Below are positions 22,067 through 35,906 of a DNA stretch of 64,000 bases, one piece after another. A program made the position numbers and the translations under genes. This DNA is from Stercorarius parasiticus (Eukaryota; Chordata; Aves; Charadriiformes; Stercorariidae): assembly GCA_013396915.1 (NCBI GenBank), contig VWZL01000903.1:271780-335779 (forward strand), written 5' to 3'. The notes below the pieces were generated by a model. The model saw only the letters and a program-made list of their open reading frames with translations, did not search any database and had not been told where the DNA came from. How positions within the stretch are numbered: position 1 is the first letter of the stretch; each line of letters starts with the position of its first letter.

Positions 22067-23971
22067 CTTTGTTCAAAGACAAGTCAGGAGTAATGAACTA
22101 TAATATTTTCAGTACTCTTTATACCTGTTCTATTCAAAGCTTGCGATTCCCCTGGGAACTTCTGAGAGAAATTCTGATTTTATACATTCTATTTCTTCAC
22201 ATTATTGACTCAGCTGCATCCTAGACTTTACAACGAATAACTGAGTAAGAGAATCTACTGCAGAAACACTAAAGACCTTCACCAAATAACAGCTGCCAAC
22301 TTCCTTCAGTCAGCTGGTCTACACCTGAGTACCTTCTGACAAAATATGTCAATCTTAAACTTTAGTGAAATACCAGAAGAAACATCCTTTCCTCTGAAAA
22401 CTAATGACCTCTTGCCACTGGACATAATCTTTGTTTTTCAGGAACAAAATGGGAACATATTACCCTTGCCATTTGAAGCCTATCAGCTGAGGGATGCATA
22501 ACTCAGTCTTACAGAAAAATTGGTCAAAAGAGATCTCATCCATTCATCACAAAAGACACAGAAACGTATGTTTCTGCCTTTGCCCAAGCTCTGTATATAT
22601 ATGTCATAACTCTCATGGTCTTCCTGGGGATTCGAAAGGGGAGAGGAGAGTTGTATCTATAAAGGCAGTGTACTTCCATAGATGATGAAGGTATTAAAAT
22701 TGCATATATATTCGCATATTTTACCTAGCAGAGGTGCTATATATGTAGTTTGGCTTACGCTCACAGTAGGTACTTAATTTGGATAGGAGGTTCTTATAAC
22801 ACAAATGCTTAAAACAGTGATCTCCGAGAACAACCTACATATTCTCAAGAAAAAACCACAAATTATTAAGATGGATACAGCCACCCATCAAAAGAAATGC
22901 TCTGGGAGACAAACAAAAGAAACAAGTCCTAACAAATCAAGGTTGCCTAAGCAGAGTATCCAAATCCTCATGTTCGAAATGAGCTGCTATCTTTATTGTC
23001 ACGTAGCTGGACTGTTTGCAGGGTGGCTGCTGGGGGAGCCACAGCTGTGGAAATGAGAAACTGAACCAGAGTCTAGCAACAAACCATCACTGCTAACAGT
23101 AGCCTCAGGCAATCTCAGGATACATCCACTGGCAGTTAGCTAAACTCTCCCGTTAGCTCCCACTGCCTGGACCTCTGTTTGTCTGTATTGCATGTGTTAA
23201 CTTCAAAAATCTCCTTTGAAGTCCTCTGAGATGAAGAGCCAGGATTCTTCTGGATTTGATTCACTCTAGAGACCACTCCTAGCAGGCAATATGGATAAAT
23301 GTAGGCCAGGGTTGTCTCTTTCCACGTTACACAATCTTCCAGCTCCATCCCAGCAAACTACATCCTTGGATACTCTCTACATATTCCCAAGTCAAACCCT
23401 GGTCATACAATGCAAACCCTCTGTGGCAGTCTATATAAATATCATTTTGGTGGTCTGCAACACATGCACGTACTATTTCTGATGCTGATATGAAAAAGAC
23501 CCTTCAGAACATATTACTTGTATTTACAGGCACAGCAGCACAATACAGGAAATTGAAAAGATCAGAAAGAAATGCAAAATAGTATGCATCACTGAAGTGA
23601 CTGACATTTACATAGTATCTTTCATGTGCACAATACCTTGCTTTCAGGTACTTAATCCAGACTCCCTGCTCCTGGGGGAGTTGTGTGGCTACCTTTGAAG
23701 TCCAGCAGTGAAATTGTCGTAGTCGAGTGAAGTTATAATCCACAAAGAAGAGAGAGGGACAAAGAAGTAAAGCAGCACAAGCCTTATATAACTGCAGCTA
23801 AAGCTCCAGCTCACCCTCCAAGCTTGCCTCCTTGCTTCACACTGGAGGAAGCGAGCAATATCCAAAGAATCAGCTCAGTGTGTAATGGCAGGTTCTCCCT
23901 GGGAGACTGGTAGTGGAGAGACGGTTTTCCATCCAGACCAACATAGCTTATTCATAGCTAATGTTATCTTA

Positions 23972-24034
23972 ATTAGACACAGTAATTAATTAAACACAAT
24001 GATTAGATGCAGTAATTAAGCCCATTAATTAAAT
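23972..24034. repeat. Diverged 30-bp tandem duplication rich in TAATTA motifs
   Basis: ATTAGACACAGTAATTAA at 23972-23989 recurs as ATTAGATGCAGTAATTAA at 24002-24019, exactly 30 bases later and with two differences. The combined stretch contains many TAATTA or TTAATTAA words, the core bound by many homeodomain proteins. It may be a small minisatellite remnant or a clustered binding site. Confidence 0.6.
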
Positions 24035-25827
24035 ACTGTAGCTTACCCACTTTTCATCAGTGAGTTTCATCTCCTCATACAATCCTTATAATTGAGATGA
24101 TTTGTTTCACTTTAGTCATAAATAATGAAATCCACCAAAGTGCTAAGAGGAATGGAAGTGCATCAGTTCCACTCCTAACCCCCCAAAGCCTTCTCTTATC
24201 CATGTGTAATATGAGAAGTGCTTGAATTAATGAGATGCTTCTCTGCTTGACTTTAATCCACATCATGAGGCTGCCTGTGACCAAAAGGTGGCTTGGACTA
24301 AGAACACCAAAACTTGACAAGTGCCCAAAACCTCTGTGGCGGAACACCTTGCCTCTCAGAGCTCATTTTGGTGGGCATTTTCAGATCACACCTAAACAAT
24401 ACCAGCTGAAACTGTCAGACTCACACAGCATTTAGGTGAGACTAGAGGGAGGTGATATTCACTCAATATTAGTCTAGAAGATACGAAAATTCCTCCCTCA
24501 GATTCTGGGGATCCAAATCCACACGATCCACCAACGGCAGGAATGCCCCATGTTGTAGATGGGGATAGATGGACTAGGATTTCCATGTCCTCTGGTAAGG
24601 ACAGGCCAAATATAACCCAAGATTCATTGGATCAATCAAGAGCATGGCCTGTGGTTAGGTCTTTGTTCCCACATCTGTGTTTGTATTTTTCCACTGTCAG
24701 CGTTATTTGGCGTGTGTGGACTCAAAGCCCTTGAAGATGAAGAAGGAGCTGAACCCAGTTTTCTCATCCCTAGGACAAAAGCTGTTACATGCTAGGGATG
24801 AAAATATTTTTGGTTTGTACCACTTGCACAAACCCTATATTAAGTTCTTTAGACCTAATTCAAAAGAGACTCCGGGACACCAGTAGCAGATATTTCCTGA
24901 AGCCGTGGCTAAGATGCCTGAGGACTGGAAAGAGAAACAGTCTTTAAACATGCCTGTCCTTACATTGCCTATCAGTTTCCAGCTCTGAGGACCAGTCTGT
25001 GGGGATCCTGTCAGTGTGTACCAAACTACCCCCACCACTGGCTTGGGGGACCAGACAGCCTGGACATGCTCTGGACTCCACTGTGGAGATCTGCTGCCTC
25101 ATTTTAAACCCAGAAACACGTTGCTGGATCTAATGCAGACTTTCTGTTTGATTTGAGATGCCTTGTTAAATAATGCGGAGATGCCTAAGTAACAGAGCAT
25201 AGTATCAGTAAGGACTGGGAACGCTCATCTCTATCCTAATCAAAAATGTTCACAAAGCAAAAGTGAATTAATAAAACTGTCTCTGAATCTTTACCTCCCT
25301 GAAACTCTCCAAATATAGCACCTCAACCTTCCTTAGAGACTCCTGTCCACAGGCAGAGATTTCCTAACATCCTCCTTCTGTGTTGCTTTTCCTTAAAATG
25401 TGATGCATTTATTTCAAAGTCAAAAAACAATCTGCATCCATCAAACAAGGGTGCTCCTGGTTGAAAGTTTGAGGGTTACCTCTGTGCAGGGAGAAATACT
25501 CGGCCAATTTCTTACTTCTTGCTTAATACTTTTCAGGGCACCAGAAGCGAAGTAGTAATTGAAGCTTTAAATCCCACAACAGTTCCACAAACTTAGTAAA
25601 ACAGGGTTTGTCTTAATTCTGGAATGGTTCCATGTAATACCATCATATTTGGCAAACAGGATGCCAACTGTGACACAAGAGCTGGGGTCATGAAAGTAGT
25701 CATGAAAGAAATAATCTGAGAAGCAATCACAGCCTTGACAAAAAACATCAAAACTCCAGAGAAAAATGCAAACAGCAACAACATGAAAACCTAAAACCAC
25801 CTCAAAGCATCTCCCTGCTCCCCCCGC

Positions 25828-25860
25828 AAAAAAAAAAAACCACCCAAAACCACAACAATT
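25828..25860. repeat. A-rich low-complexity tract
   Basis: A 12-base A run is followed by CCACCCAAAACCACAACAAT. It is similar in make-up to 18401-18468 and 50074-50108. Confidence 0.7.
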
Positions 25861-26454
25861 CATCATCAGATACCTGCGGCCACACAAGAAACTCTAAACA
25901 AAGACATATTGTTGTGCAGTATGTCTACTGCACTGTAGCATATGTAAAACCATGATCAAGGCTTTATCTGGACTAACAGGTTAAAAATTGTAATTATGTC
26001 TAAATAAAGTTAATGGGCTGGAAAAACGGCTCAACAGCTTAAAATATCTAATGACTTTGAGAGCAGCTTAATTACAACTACATTAATTCTAGTCTTAGCT
26101 CATGCATGTTCTCATCTGTTGTAGCAGTCACGAAAAAATGTTTGAGTCCTAGCACAGAATTTATGTTCAAAGAACTTTGAAAAATAACACTATTTCTTTC
26201 CGATCTGCTTTCCTTTACAAAATCCTGTGTTCCAGCACCCTAAAGTAGTCGCAATTTGAGCTGGTACAGTCACATAGCAGGCAGTGCAATACGGCAAGAT
26301 GCCCACCCGTGCAAAGCTCGGGAACTGAAATAGTTTTAGGCTAGCGATGTGCAAATGTGCTGGTTCTCCAACAGGAGAGTGAGTGCAAGGGCAGAACACA
26401 CTGTGTCTTTCAATGGCACTTATCAGTGTTTTGCTGTCAAAACAAGAGCTAGGG

Positions 26455-26975
26455 TTCAACAGGAATCTGTCCTGGATCCAGTGTTACTCAGTATTTTTAC
26501 TATCAGGAAAGAACTAAACCTAAATCAAATTTTCAGATGGCATCAAATTCAAAGAAAACTGAACAAATGAAAACTGAACTGAAAGGGTTTGAGGAAAACA
26601 GGACATAATTCAATAGGAAGCAACACAGATGTTGAACCTGTGACGTTCCACTCTGAACTGTCTGAAAAACTGCGTTCTTGCTTGAATTTAAAAACAAGAA
26701 CAGTCTAAAATATATGAACTAGAAAAGGCTATTTAGGTAAGATTATGGAGGGCAAAAGAAAGCTAGGTAATTCTTTCAACTTAGCATAAAGACAGGTATA
26801 AAACGACTAAATCCATCTCCTACATGGGCAGAACAAAGAGTAATGGCTTTAAATTGCACTAGAAGGGTTCAGTGAGGTATCAAGAAAATACCCAAGAAAA
26901 CTTAATGGTAAGGATAGTGAGCCTGGGCAGGCTGGTTCCAGCCTCCAGTGATGGAAGCTCTAAACAACGGGCATG
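26455..26975 (+). mobile_element. Old CR1 LINE fragment, sense
   Basis: The start GGGTTCAACAGGAATCTGTC, CTGGATCCAGTGTTACTCAG, TATTTTTACTATCAG matches the sense RT block that encodes the VPQGSVLGPVLFNIF-type motif in CR1. A short AAATTTTCAGATGGCATCAA block follows, where the KFADDTK motif is expected. The 3' part has AAAGAGTAATGGCTTTAAAT (26836 on), which is the NGLKL block, and GGGCAGGCTGGTTCCAGCCT (26925 on), which is the block before the C-terminus. The stretch between 26580 and 26800 is poorly conserved or deleted. Frames are broken throughout. Confidence 0.65.
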
Positions 26976-28982
26976 GGGTGTGCTCATGGGGACAGCACAC
27001 ACCTGGCTGGGCTTGACTTTGGACCTCCCTCCACCTCCATTTTCTTCAATAATTGGGAGCAATGGTAAGTTTGCACCTCTCGTTTTGTTTATTATCTAGA
27101 CGAAGGAAATGCATCCTCCCCATGGAGGCTCTTGAGCAATGCTTTTAATTCATGTGCCAGCTCCCCACTTAGTACTGAGGTGCCTCGCTTACAGGAAGGG
27201 GGCTGCTTGCTTCCCTGTTTTACAAGTTTAAGAAATAAGTACTTGAAAAATAAAACAAAGAAACTTTGACCAAAACAAACAAAAAAAAGCCAAACTCGTT
27301 ACAATATAAGGGGGGGGAATAAACTGATGGATTGTTCTTGTTGGCTCTTTGCTGAAAGGCATAAGTTTAAGACAGCTACAGTAACAGAAAATGAATTGGC
27401 ACTTCACACTCCAATATACTGTGAAGCCTTCAGAGTGCTATTCTTATTATTTTTCAGATGCTACCACTGAGTCCTTACACATCGGAGAGACAAACGCCCC
27501 CTTTCTGAGGCCTACACATGGGCTGAGTCCTGGAGAAAGTGCTGATAAAGCCAGCCCTATCTGAGAGTTGGGTGGGTGTGAGGTGCGCGGGCACTGCGCA
27601 TCCTCTGGATGTGCAGACCTACTGAGGCATGACACAGCTCCTCTCAAGTCCCAACACCTGGCTTTCCTTCCTTCAAAACAAGGACTTAAAAAAGCTCATT
27701 TGTTCTTCTCTTCTGCCTCCAGAAGGAACAGGGTGACAGTGAGGACCATAGCCAGCCTCTCCACTATCACCGATTTATTTTCAAACCTAGACTCAGCACG
27801 GAGCGACACACCAGCATGTAAACTACAAACACTATCAGGTTGTTAGCCTCATCTTCCCTGCACATCAGGGAGACTGAAACCCTTCTAGAGACATAAGAAG
27901 CACACTTGAAGTGGAGACATGACACTTTTCCACATGCCGAAAACATTGGGGCATAATAGCTCCCCACTCATGATTTAGTGCTGACATCACTTTTAGATCA
28001 CTACTTGGGAGACCGAACATGGCTTTTCAAATACATGTTAAAGCTAAGGACTTTAAAAAAGGAAACTTGAGTATTCAATTTTTCAGCCTTGCGTATTTTA
28101 TGTTTGGTGACAGTACTTAAGTTTTTGAAAACCATGAGCATTGTTGCCATGGAAATGTAATTTGTAAAGGGCCCTAATACACTGTGAACGAAACGACACC
28201 ACAGTTCAGAGACGAGGACTCTTCTGGAATTTCCAGAGGCTAGTAAAATCAAAAGTCAACAAATAATCTCATTATGATTATTTCATTGTTATACTTGTAT
28301 CCACACCAAGAGAAGGCATCCCTGCTGCGACACAACTGGACCAAACGCAGAGCACTTCAGACCAGCAACGACCAGGCAGCAATTGCCCTCTGGCGCGTAT
28401 GAAGTCCAGATCGGAGTGTGGTTTTTGTTCAGCAGACATGGGACAGAGAAAGAAAAGGTCCTTCCTTACGCTGGTTCCTCTTTGCTGTTTGCACAGGTCA
28501 GACCAAATCTGACTCCAGGCTGCTGGCTTTAAGGGTCTGGATACACTGGCAGGGACTCCCTTTTGCTGTGTGCTCTAGTATCACGTACTCAACATTAATT
28601 TCACAGAATTTCAACATAAAGCTTGTGTAAACAGTTTACTGGGCACACTTCATATTTTGCTTGTAATTTGCATCAAGCTGTATTTAAAGGGAAATTCGAT
28701 TCAATTTTAAGTAAACAAAGGTGGCATTTACAGTTGCTTAAATAAAAATGCCTCAAATATGTTGTACACAGAAAAAAAGCTTTATTAAAACATGTTCTAA
28801 ATCTGAACATAAGCCTTTTATTGAATAAATGAAATATTATTTGCACTTAGTTAATTGAACAATTTATATCAGACTATCCTAGCCAAGATTTTGGGGCAAC
28901 TAATTCAGATCTCCTTGTATCTCCAATTAAAATACTGCATTGCTAGACAAAAATAAACTTTCCTCTTTTTTTTTTTTTTCAG

Positions 28983-29066
28983 CTTCTATTCAGCTTGACT
29001 AGAAATGAAGCATGTGTTGAATTGAACAAGATGGATAACGCAGAGAGAAGAGAAACTTGTTTCTAA
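28983..29066 (+). other. Possible terminal exon (weak)
   Basis: A 14-base T run ending TTTTTTTCAG (28966-28982) is a strong-looking splice acceptor. The first frame after it is open for 27 codons to a TAA at 29064, encoding a hydrophilic peptide that includes RNEACVELNKMDNAERRET. The acceptor strength comes from a poly(T) tract that could equally be neutral. No upstream exon is identified and I do not recognise the peptide. Confidence 0.15.
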
Positions 29067-32000
29067 AGTTACAGGAGCAATTATACCTGGCAAGGGTTAA
29101 GCTTTGACCTTCCGCAAAACTTCAACAAAACTAAAAATTCTGTTAGTGAAACTAATGCCAAAATGAGTTGATCTTCTTCAAAACTCAACCTCTCTGCTTA
29201 ACTGCCAAAGCATTTTGTTGCCTTCCAGCATACATACCACTTAACACTGATGGGCACAAACACTATCTTCAAACCCAGAAATAAACAGTGTTACTTCAAA
29301 TAAAAACACAACGTTTATTTAGGCTATTTATTTAGGCTGCTTCCATAGGCTAACCTGCAGTGGAGTAACAGAGATACAGTTGTAGGAAATGTCTATGTCT
29401 ATGGGTGTGCTTCGATTTCTCCTGCACAGACAAAGCCTGTTTCTTCCCTCTGCTCTCACACCCTCCTCATGGTTTGCACCTCCCCACCTGAGCGAGTCTG
29501 CATCCCAAACCTTATCGCAGAGGTGAACCTGTCCGTACCTGTTCGCCAGCAGAGAGGTCTATAAGCTGCGGTGGAGAAAGGGAGAAGCAACCTACAGCTT
29601 TGCAGTGGGAGAGGGTAGAAATTCTTACCCTGGTTTGATCTCCTCAAGGTCTCATCACCTGAAAGTGTCGCCTATCTCACCTACAGGACATATGTGCAGG
29701 CACGTGAGCCGGCTAGTGTTGACACATACATTGCTGCAGGCACTGTGGCATTACAGAAAAACTGGTCTGACTCTCAGAGTTAATTATTATATGCCTTTCG
29801 AAAAGACTGGCTGTTCACACCCTCTGCATCACAGAGCACAAAGTGCGACTGTGATGTGTCTGCTCTGTACTCTCTTCTACCCTCTCTATGAGCTGCCAAG
29901 ACACTCTTGGTGACACGACTATCTCCATTTATTTATTTTTTAAAATCTCAGTTCTAACCAGAACGTGGGAGAAATAAGTTGAAAGCAGCAAGCCCTCGGG
30001 TACTGTCAAAAGCCAGAGCTCAGATGGAGTCAGTGAGGTTGTATTAGATTCGTACCAGGCTGGAGGCATGCCCCCTCGGGAACCTTAACATTTAACTTCC
30101 ATCACTGTACTGAATACACTGGTAAAAGGCTTAATATTTTATTAATAGTATTTCACAAAGTATCTTAGCACACGGTTACATAAAGCAGCATGATGTTTTG
30201 CTCCATCGGGAGAACTACCTCTGGCACACATGTGCACGCTCACAAATTTTACCCTTGCCTGATACCTGCTTCAGATTCCTTTCTGGTTTGCCCGGTGTGA
30301 GAGCCAGGGAATCCTTCACTGAGTTATTAGCCTTAGATAATGGATCTGTGTGATAACATGTCTCTTACTGAGGTCAAGAGGAGCCGTATGAACACAGGAG
30401 GGCAGAATTTGACCCATTCAATACTTTATTTTGTTGGGAGACAGCGACAACAGACATGTCATCACTGTGGAAGAAACAGTTATATTCACAGAACTGTGGT
30501 TTTTTTTTTTTAATATCTCAGCTTTTTATTTGGTGGTCCTTCAGTCTTTCTGTAGCTTTTCCTTTGACAAAGTTCTATGAGAGAAAAGGTCCCTGAAAAC
30601 CGGGGTGGGAGGGACATTGCTCTTTCAGAACAATTTCCCACCTAAATGCATGAATAAAGCACAAGTCACAATTGTCAGCTGGAAGGTTACGGTGAAGTCA
30701 TGTGCATGTTTTTCATTATTTGCAGTGAATAAAGGCCCTTCTGATGAGACGCCACCTTTCACTCTTCCTTAACCAGCAGGTAGCTATTCTGACAGCACTG
30801 TGACAGCTGCATCCAGAAACTTTTCTTTTATATAATCTCCAAAGTTCAGTATAAGCAATCCTGTGCTACGATCTAAACTTCTCTCATCTCCCGTCATAAG
30901 CTAGTTGAGTCACAGTTCGTGAACAATTGACACACACTTTGCAGTTATTCAGAAATTGTCACTTTTCCGATTGTCAGATTTTGTTTACGTATATAAAAAA
31001 ATGGTTTGTTTTTTAGTTCTTTGTTTCCCACCCTCTGAAGTGTAATTTTTTTACATGTCAGTTGTCCAAAGAAAGCTGATTTTGCATTTACAGAAGACCT
31101 TTGTATAGATTAAGGAATACACCCCCCCTCCCACTATCAAACTAACATTTAGGTTGTGAAACAACCAGAAAAATGCAAGGGAGCTCTTGTTTACAGCTAT
31201 GAAAATAGCATAAAACTCTTATCAATATTGTTCCTGAGCACTGCAAAATGAATTTAGCAAATGCACTTATAATCATTCTGACATACCTGGATAAAAATGC
31301 TATATGGTTCTTTTTGTGACATTTATACACCCAGAAGCTGTGTTTTTAGGAGCTCAAGACACTATATTGTGTTGTGAGACAGTGATGTACTACTACTATA
31401 CGAGTGCCCTGCCACCACCGCTTGCATTAGTGAATTTCCAGCCCATGTACAACAGGTGACACACTGCCACGTCGTGACATGAGATAAACCAAGGCAGCAG
31501 AAAAAAACCTGACCCCTATCCTTGTTCTATCCTCTTGTCGCAGTGCTGACACACTTCTGGGTCGGTGATTAGATTATTGGTATGAATTCAACAATCTTTC
31601 ACTGAGTTTTAATTGCCTAAGGCTCAGCTTCATGAAATGTTAATCTTTTCCACTTAATATTTACTTAAAGCTTATTATAGTTCATCCTTTGGCACAGGAA
31701 CTGAAATTAGTTATCTAATTGTCTTTTGCAAATTTGTATATTAAGCGTGGATTGATGATTAGAACACTCAAAAAGCTGTGATTAATGCACTTTGCTGTAC
31801 CAATCTGTATGCTTGGGGAACTTACAATTTGTCTAGCAATAGACGTAAAGCTCAAAAAGCTTATTTTAAAAACACACATTAGATTTGACATTCTAGTTCT
31901 ATGAAAGATCTTTTTCTGAGGTAGCTGATAAAATACCAAAGAATGTTTGGATTGCATGAGTATTGCATTCAGTAGGAAAATCCACTAAAGTGGTTATTAA

Positions 32001-33678
32001 ATTCCTGTCAGATATCACTCAAAATACCCAAAAAAGAAATAAAGATAAATCTAGGGACACATTCCATATGATGGAGAACTAAAATGCTTTATTCTTTCAA
32101 TCAGAATTATATTTATTCAAATAAGCACTAACTCAACCACCATAACCACATATTCTTCAGCTGTACAGATGAAAGTCCATGGGAAAATAAAAGCTGTGGT
32201 CAGACTGATTCATTCTTATTGCTCTTCCCACCTTCTTAGCTCATTGAGAATGGAAGGGGTAGAAGTGAGGTTAGATGAGCCCTAGCTTAGGAAGCACATG
32301 GCTAAATTTAAGATTCTGCTCTACACGCAAAGATCACAAATCACAGGGGTTTTTTGTCCCAAGACTAGATATGCTCAGAAGAGTTCCACGATATGACTGG
32401 ATCATCAGTGGTGTTGTATTTCTGTAGCTTGAGAAACCTACCAACAACATTAGTTGCTACTACAATTCCATATAGATGATAAAGGTACTGAATTCACAAA
32501 AGTTAGAAGTTTTTAAGGGTTACTTACAAATTATTTGACTGAAGCATATATTTTTTTAAAACCTCTGTTTGCAAAGATGAACAAATAACACATTGTCTCC
32601 CTTCCTTGAAACTTTCAAACTGCTGCACTGGAAAAATTAGTTTTTTATTTTAGATTGGTTTAAATACTGCACAAACCCTCATCCAAGCATTTTTACCGCA
32701 TTTCATAGCCAGCTTAAAATCATGCTTGGAGTAATCCTCTATGTTTGTAATTTTTTTAAGATCATGCAGGAATGAAAGGCAATTGGTTTTACATAAAGCT
32801 AATAATATGGCTAATACAATTGCACTTAAGTAACAAATATCCTCTGAGTTACATCACCTCAGTCTACAAAATCCTCAGTTACATAGAAAACCAGTTAGAT
32901 TTATCTTTGCTTATTTTATGTACTTACTCTTATTGTGCTTTTCTTAATCTTTAAGATATTAATTCATGAGTTGGCAGAGTTTCAATGAAACTTTACAACA
33001 ATTTAGGGAAAATCCTTATTTTGGCTTTCTGTAAATATATACGCTTTAATTGTCACCTAATTTGCTTAATAGTGTGTAATCTGTGGCCAAATGGGTGGCT
33101 GATGTTCCGAAAATTTTCTTATAAAATATTCTGCTTTGTTCACAAAAGAACCACTTAAAATCTGATTTCCACAGCATTTACCAGCAGCCTCAGTGTGAGA
33201 AAATACACTGCTTCAAAGATGCTGAAAATTCGCTAAATCTAAATAGATTATCTCTGACTCCTGGCAAAAAAATGCCTGCAGACAAAATACACCAATGATA
33301 TTTTGTTCTGTAAACATTTGTAAATACGTTTGGTTTTTTGTTTTCAATCGAGAGCTATAAATTATTTTATACTACAGGTAATCTAGTTTTACTTGTGCCC
33401 CTTTGTTAATAAGAGTTGATGGTGCATATATGATGGGATAGTGGTATAGCTGAGATAGGCACGATCAAACTCTCAAACTCCCAAGCCAGAAATCAAGACT
33501 AGAAATCTGTGCCTGATTAATTTTAGCTTATCCAGTTATTCTTACTAAGGACTTCCCGCTGTAACAATTATCACTCAATGCAGCAGAGCTGATCCGAAAG
33601 AGGAGGTATTCCTATCACTGAATACCCCATTAGGGTTAATTTCTCTAACACATCCTTATTAACAAAGCTTTACATTTA

Positions 33679-33699
33679 TTTGTTTTGTTTTGTTTTGTA
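33679..33699. repeat. Short (TTTTG)n microsatellite
   Basis: Four tandem units of TTTTG/TGTTT, reading TTTGTTTTGTTTTGTTTTGT. It is too short to be notable. Confidence 0.8.
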
Positions 33700-35209
33700 C
33701 TGTTTACAAATACTGGAACATATTTTCCTTGGTGGTTCTATGTTATAGTAATAACCCAGTGGCAAATAAAATTAATTATTTTTATTTAAATAGTCTTTAA
33801 ATATTTAGCTTGCCAAAAGAATCTTTATCTTTTTCTTTTGATAACTACTTAGTGCATGGTGTTTACATAAACACTCATTCTTCCCTAGAACATACAGTGA
33901 AATATCCCCCTCTAAATTTCCACGTAACTTCTTTCTCTTGCCCGTCTCTCTTTCAACCAGTGCTAAGACCATCATGTGTTATACCTGAAATTTTCTGATA
34001 AACTTTTCAGGATATAAGCTAACCTCCCTTGGATGTAACATGTACATAACAAAAGTGTAAAACTGAATTACTATGTCATACTGAACTGTAAGGAAAACTT
34101 GGTTTTGTCATTTTGAAAGTGATATCTTGGGATTTAAGTGATTGAGTGGTTTCCTTGAATTTGTGCTTTTTTTCCAAAATATTCTAGCTTATGAAGAGTA
34201 AATATCATTCAAGTCTTGGACACTATATATATCTATATTTATACAATAGCTAGAAAGAAATTTGCAATGCAACATAACAAAGTGTATAATTTTTTTGATC
34301 ACATCTGATACACTCCATTGAGAATTTTTTATGGAAGAACTGCAGCATGTCCAAAATTCAAATACAATTATTTTACTACCTTTTTGAAACAATGTAATGA
34401 AATGTCTCTCATACTTACATTAAAAGATGGAATAGTGTTGCACAAATAATCCTATAAATCATGTATGTTGATGTTCAAACAAGCAGAAAAAACAGAAAAT
34501 CCAGACTACCAATATACACTGAAAATGAGTAGCAATGTTGTGACCTCTCACTGTTATTAGGTGTTCAAGTTAGCTAAGCTTGTAAGGTCATCCAAGCAGT
34601 ATTTGAACCTTTATAATTATGTTACTCAAAGTATGATCTGTTCTTTGCTAAAGCCTTCCATACACCTGTATTAGACTTATTTCCATCAAACACAACATTA
34701 TCTTATTTATTACGTTCCATTGCATTAGTCTATATGAAATTATGTGACAGTCTTTGAATTCATTTAACATGGCTTTCTACTGAAAATGATTTAACAAGAA
34801 GCCCAATGCTTCTTGCTAGACAGCTTATTGAATGCTTTGAATAGAGAGAATCTCATAGTACAGCTATGTAACTTCACAGCAGCTTGTGCTTAGTTCTTAG
34901 TTAGTCTTCAGTCATTTGAGACTGCTGTCCAGATCCATGAGAATATTGTGTTAACAAGAGCAACGTGAATCCTGAGCGAAAACCCCCAAACATTCAGGGT
35001 GAAGTTGTAAGGCAACAGAAGTCATATGTTTGACTCAGAGTGTTATAGTGGCCCATACACTTCCTTCTGAAAACAAAGACAAAGTCTTGAGGAATGTGGT
35101 GGTAGTTCTTTTTGCTTCTTCAGTGAGAGACTACGTACTTCACCATGCCCAGAAAATGAACCTCAGCAGAGAAATGAAGTTTCTTCATTTCCAGCAGATT
35201 GTTTGTCCA

Positions 35210-35492
35210 TTAAAGTATGCACATAATTGCAGTAAAAAGGAGATAGAGATAACTACCACCAAAATGATCAAGATCAAATTCTGTTGAGAATCGCACATGG
35301 AAACACTGGAGAAGTGCAACAAAGGGCATGATGTGACCATAGGATTTGGCAGAGCAGTACTTTACACAGTGTTCAATAGGGATCAGTTCAGCTCCATAAT
35401 ATCCCTGGGGAATATGCCACTTTTTACGTAAATTGATGCAAATTTTATTAAAATTTATTTTGCTTTTAGCAATACTTCTGCCCATTTGCACT
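35210..35492 (-). other. Candidate exon D of an unidentified minus-strand gene
   Basis: On the minus strand a good acceptor (TATTTATCCCTTTGTCTCACAG) ends at 35493. The following sequence is open for about 94 codons to a TAA at 35212-35210. Its first base completes the split codon AG+A left by candidate exon C (36835-36901). A weak donor (GGTG before GTAGTT, about 35250) would allow an internal exon instead. The peptide includes LRKKWHIPQGYYGAELIP and FVALLQCFHVRFSTEFDLD. I do not recognise it, and no poly(A) signal AATAAA lies just downstream. The cysteine and tyrosine content is also what random AT-rich frames give, so chance is a serious alternative. Confidence 0.2.
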
Positions 35493-35882
35493 CTGTGAGA
35501 CAAAGGGATAAATAGATAAATATATATTGGTGAAGGTTAACAGATGACTAACAACTACTTGAGTTGCTACCTCAACAATACTTAATCAGTTGAAATACAT
35601 TACTATGATAGAAGCTCAGCTTACAACTATCCAGACATGAATCTACATTTGGCCATATGGCAGATTTTACACGTGGGGGTAGAGGAGTGATTATTTATAC
35701 CATCTGACTTAAAATGTCTGATTTGTAGTCTCTCTCTAAGCAGCCTGTATAGCTCAGGTGCTCTGAATCACCCTGTTGAAGAGCCAAACTCTCTCCATTG
35801 ACTGCCTTGAGAGTCTTGGCTCAGATGTTTGGTCGTTCAATCAGATTATGCAAATATCCCCATTCTCCTCCTCCATCTCTCC

Positions 35883-35906
35883 CACACACACATACATACA
35901 TATAGC
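35883..35906. repeat. CA/CATA simple repeat
   Basis: A short CACACACACATACATACATA tract. It is low complexity with no associated element. Confidence 0.75.

Larger units (their letters stand above)
16071..26454. other. Unique AT-rich sequence with small repeats, no gene seen
   Basis: Apart from the items listed separately (16297-16330, 16654-16712, 17168-17300, 18401-18468, 22051-22066, 23972-24034), I recognise no gene or classified repeat in this 10 kb. A modestly GC-richer patch with several CpGs lies at 20570-20770, but it is too small and sparse to be called a CpG island. Confidence 0.45.
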
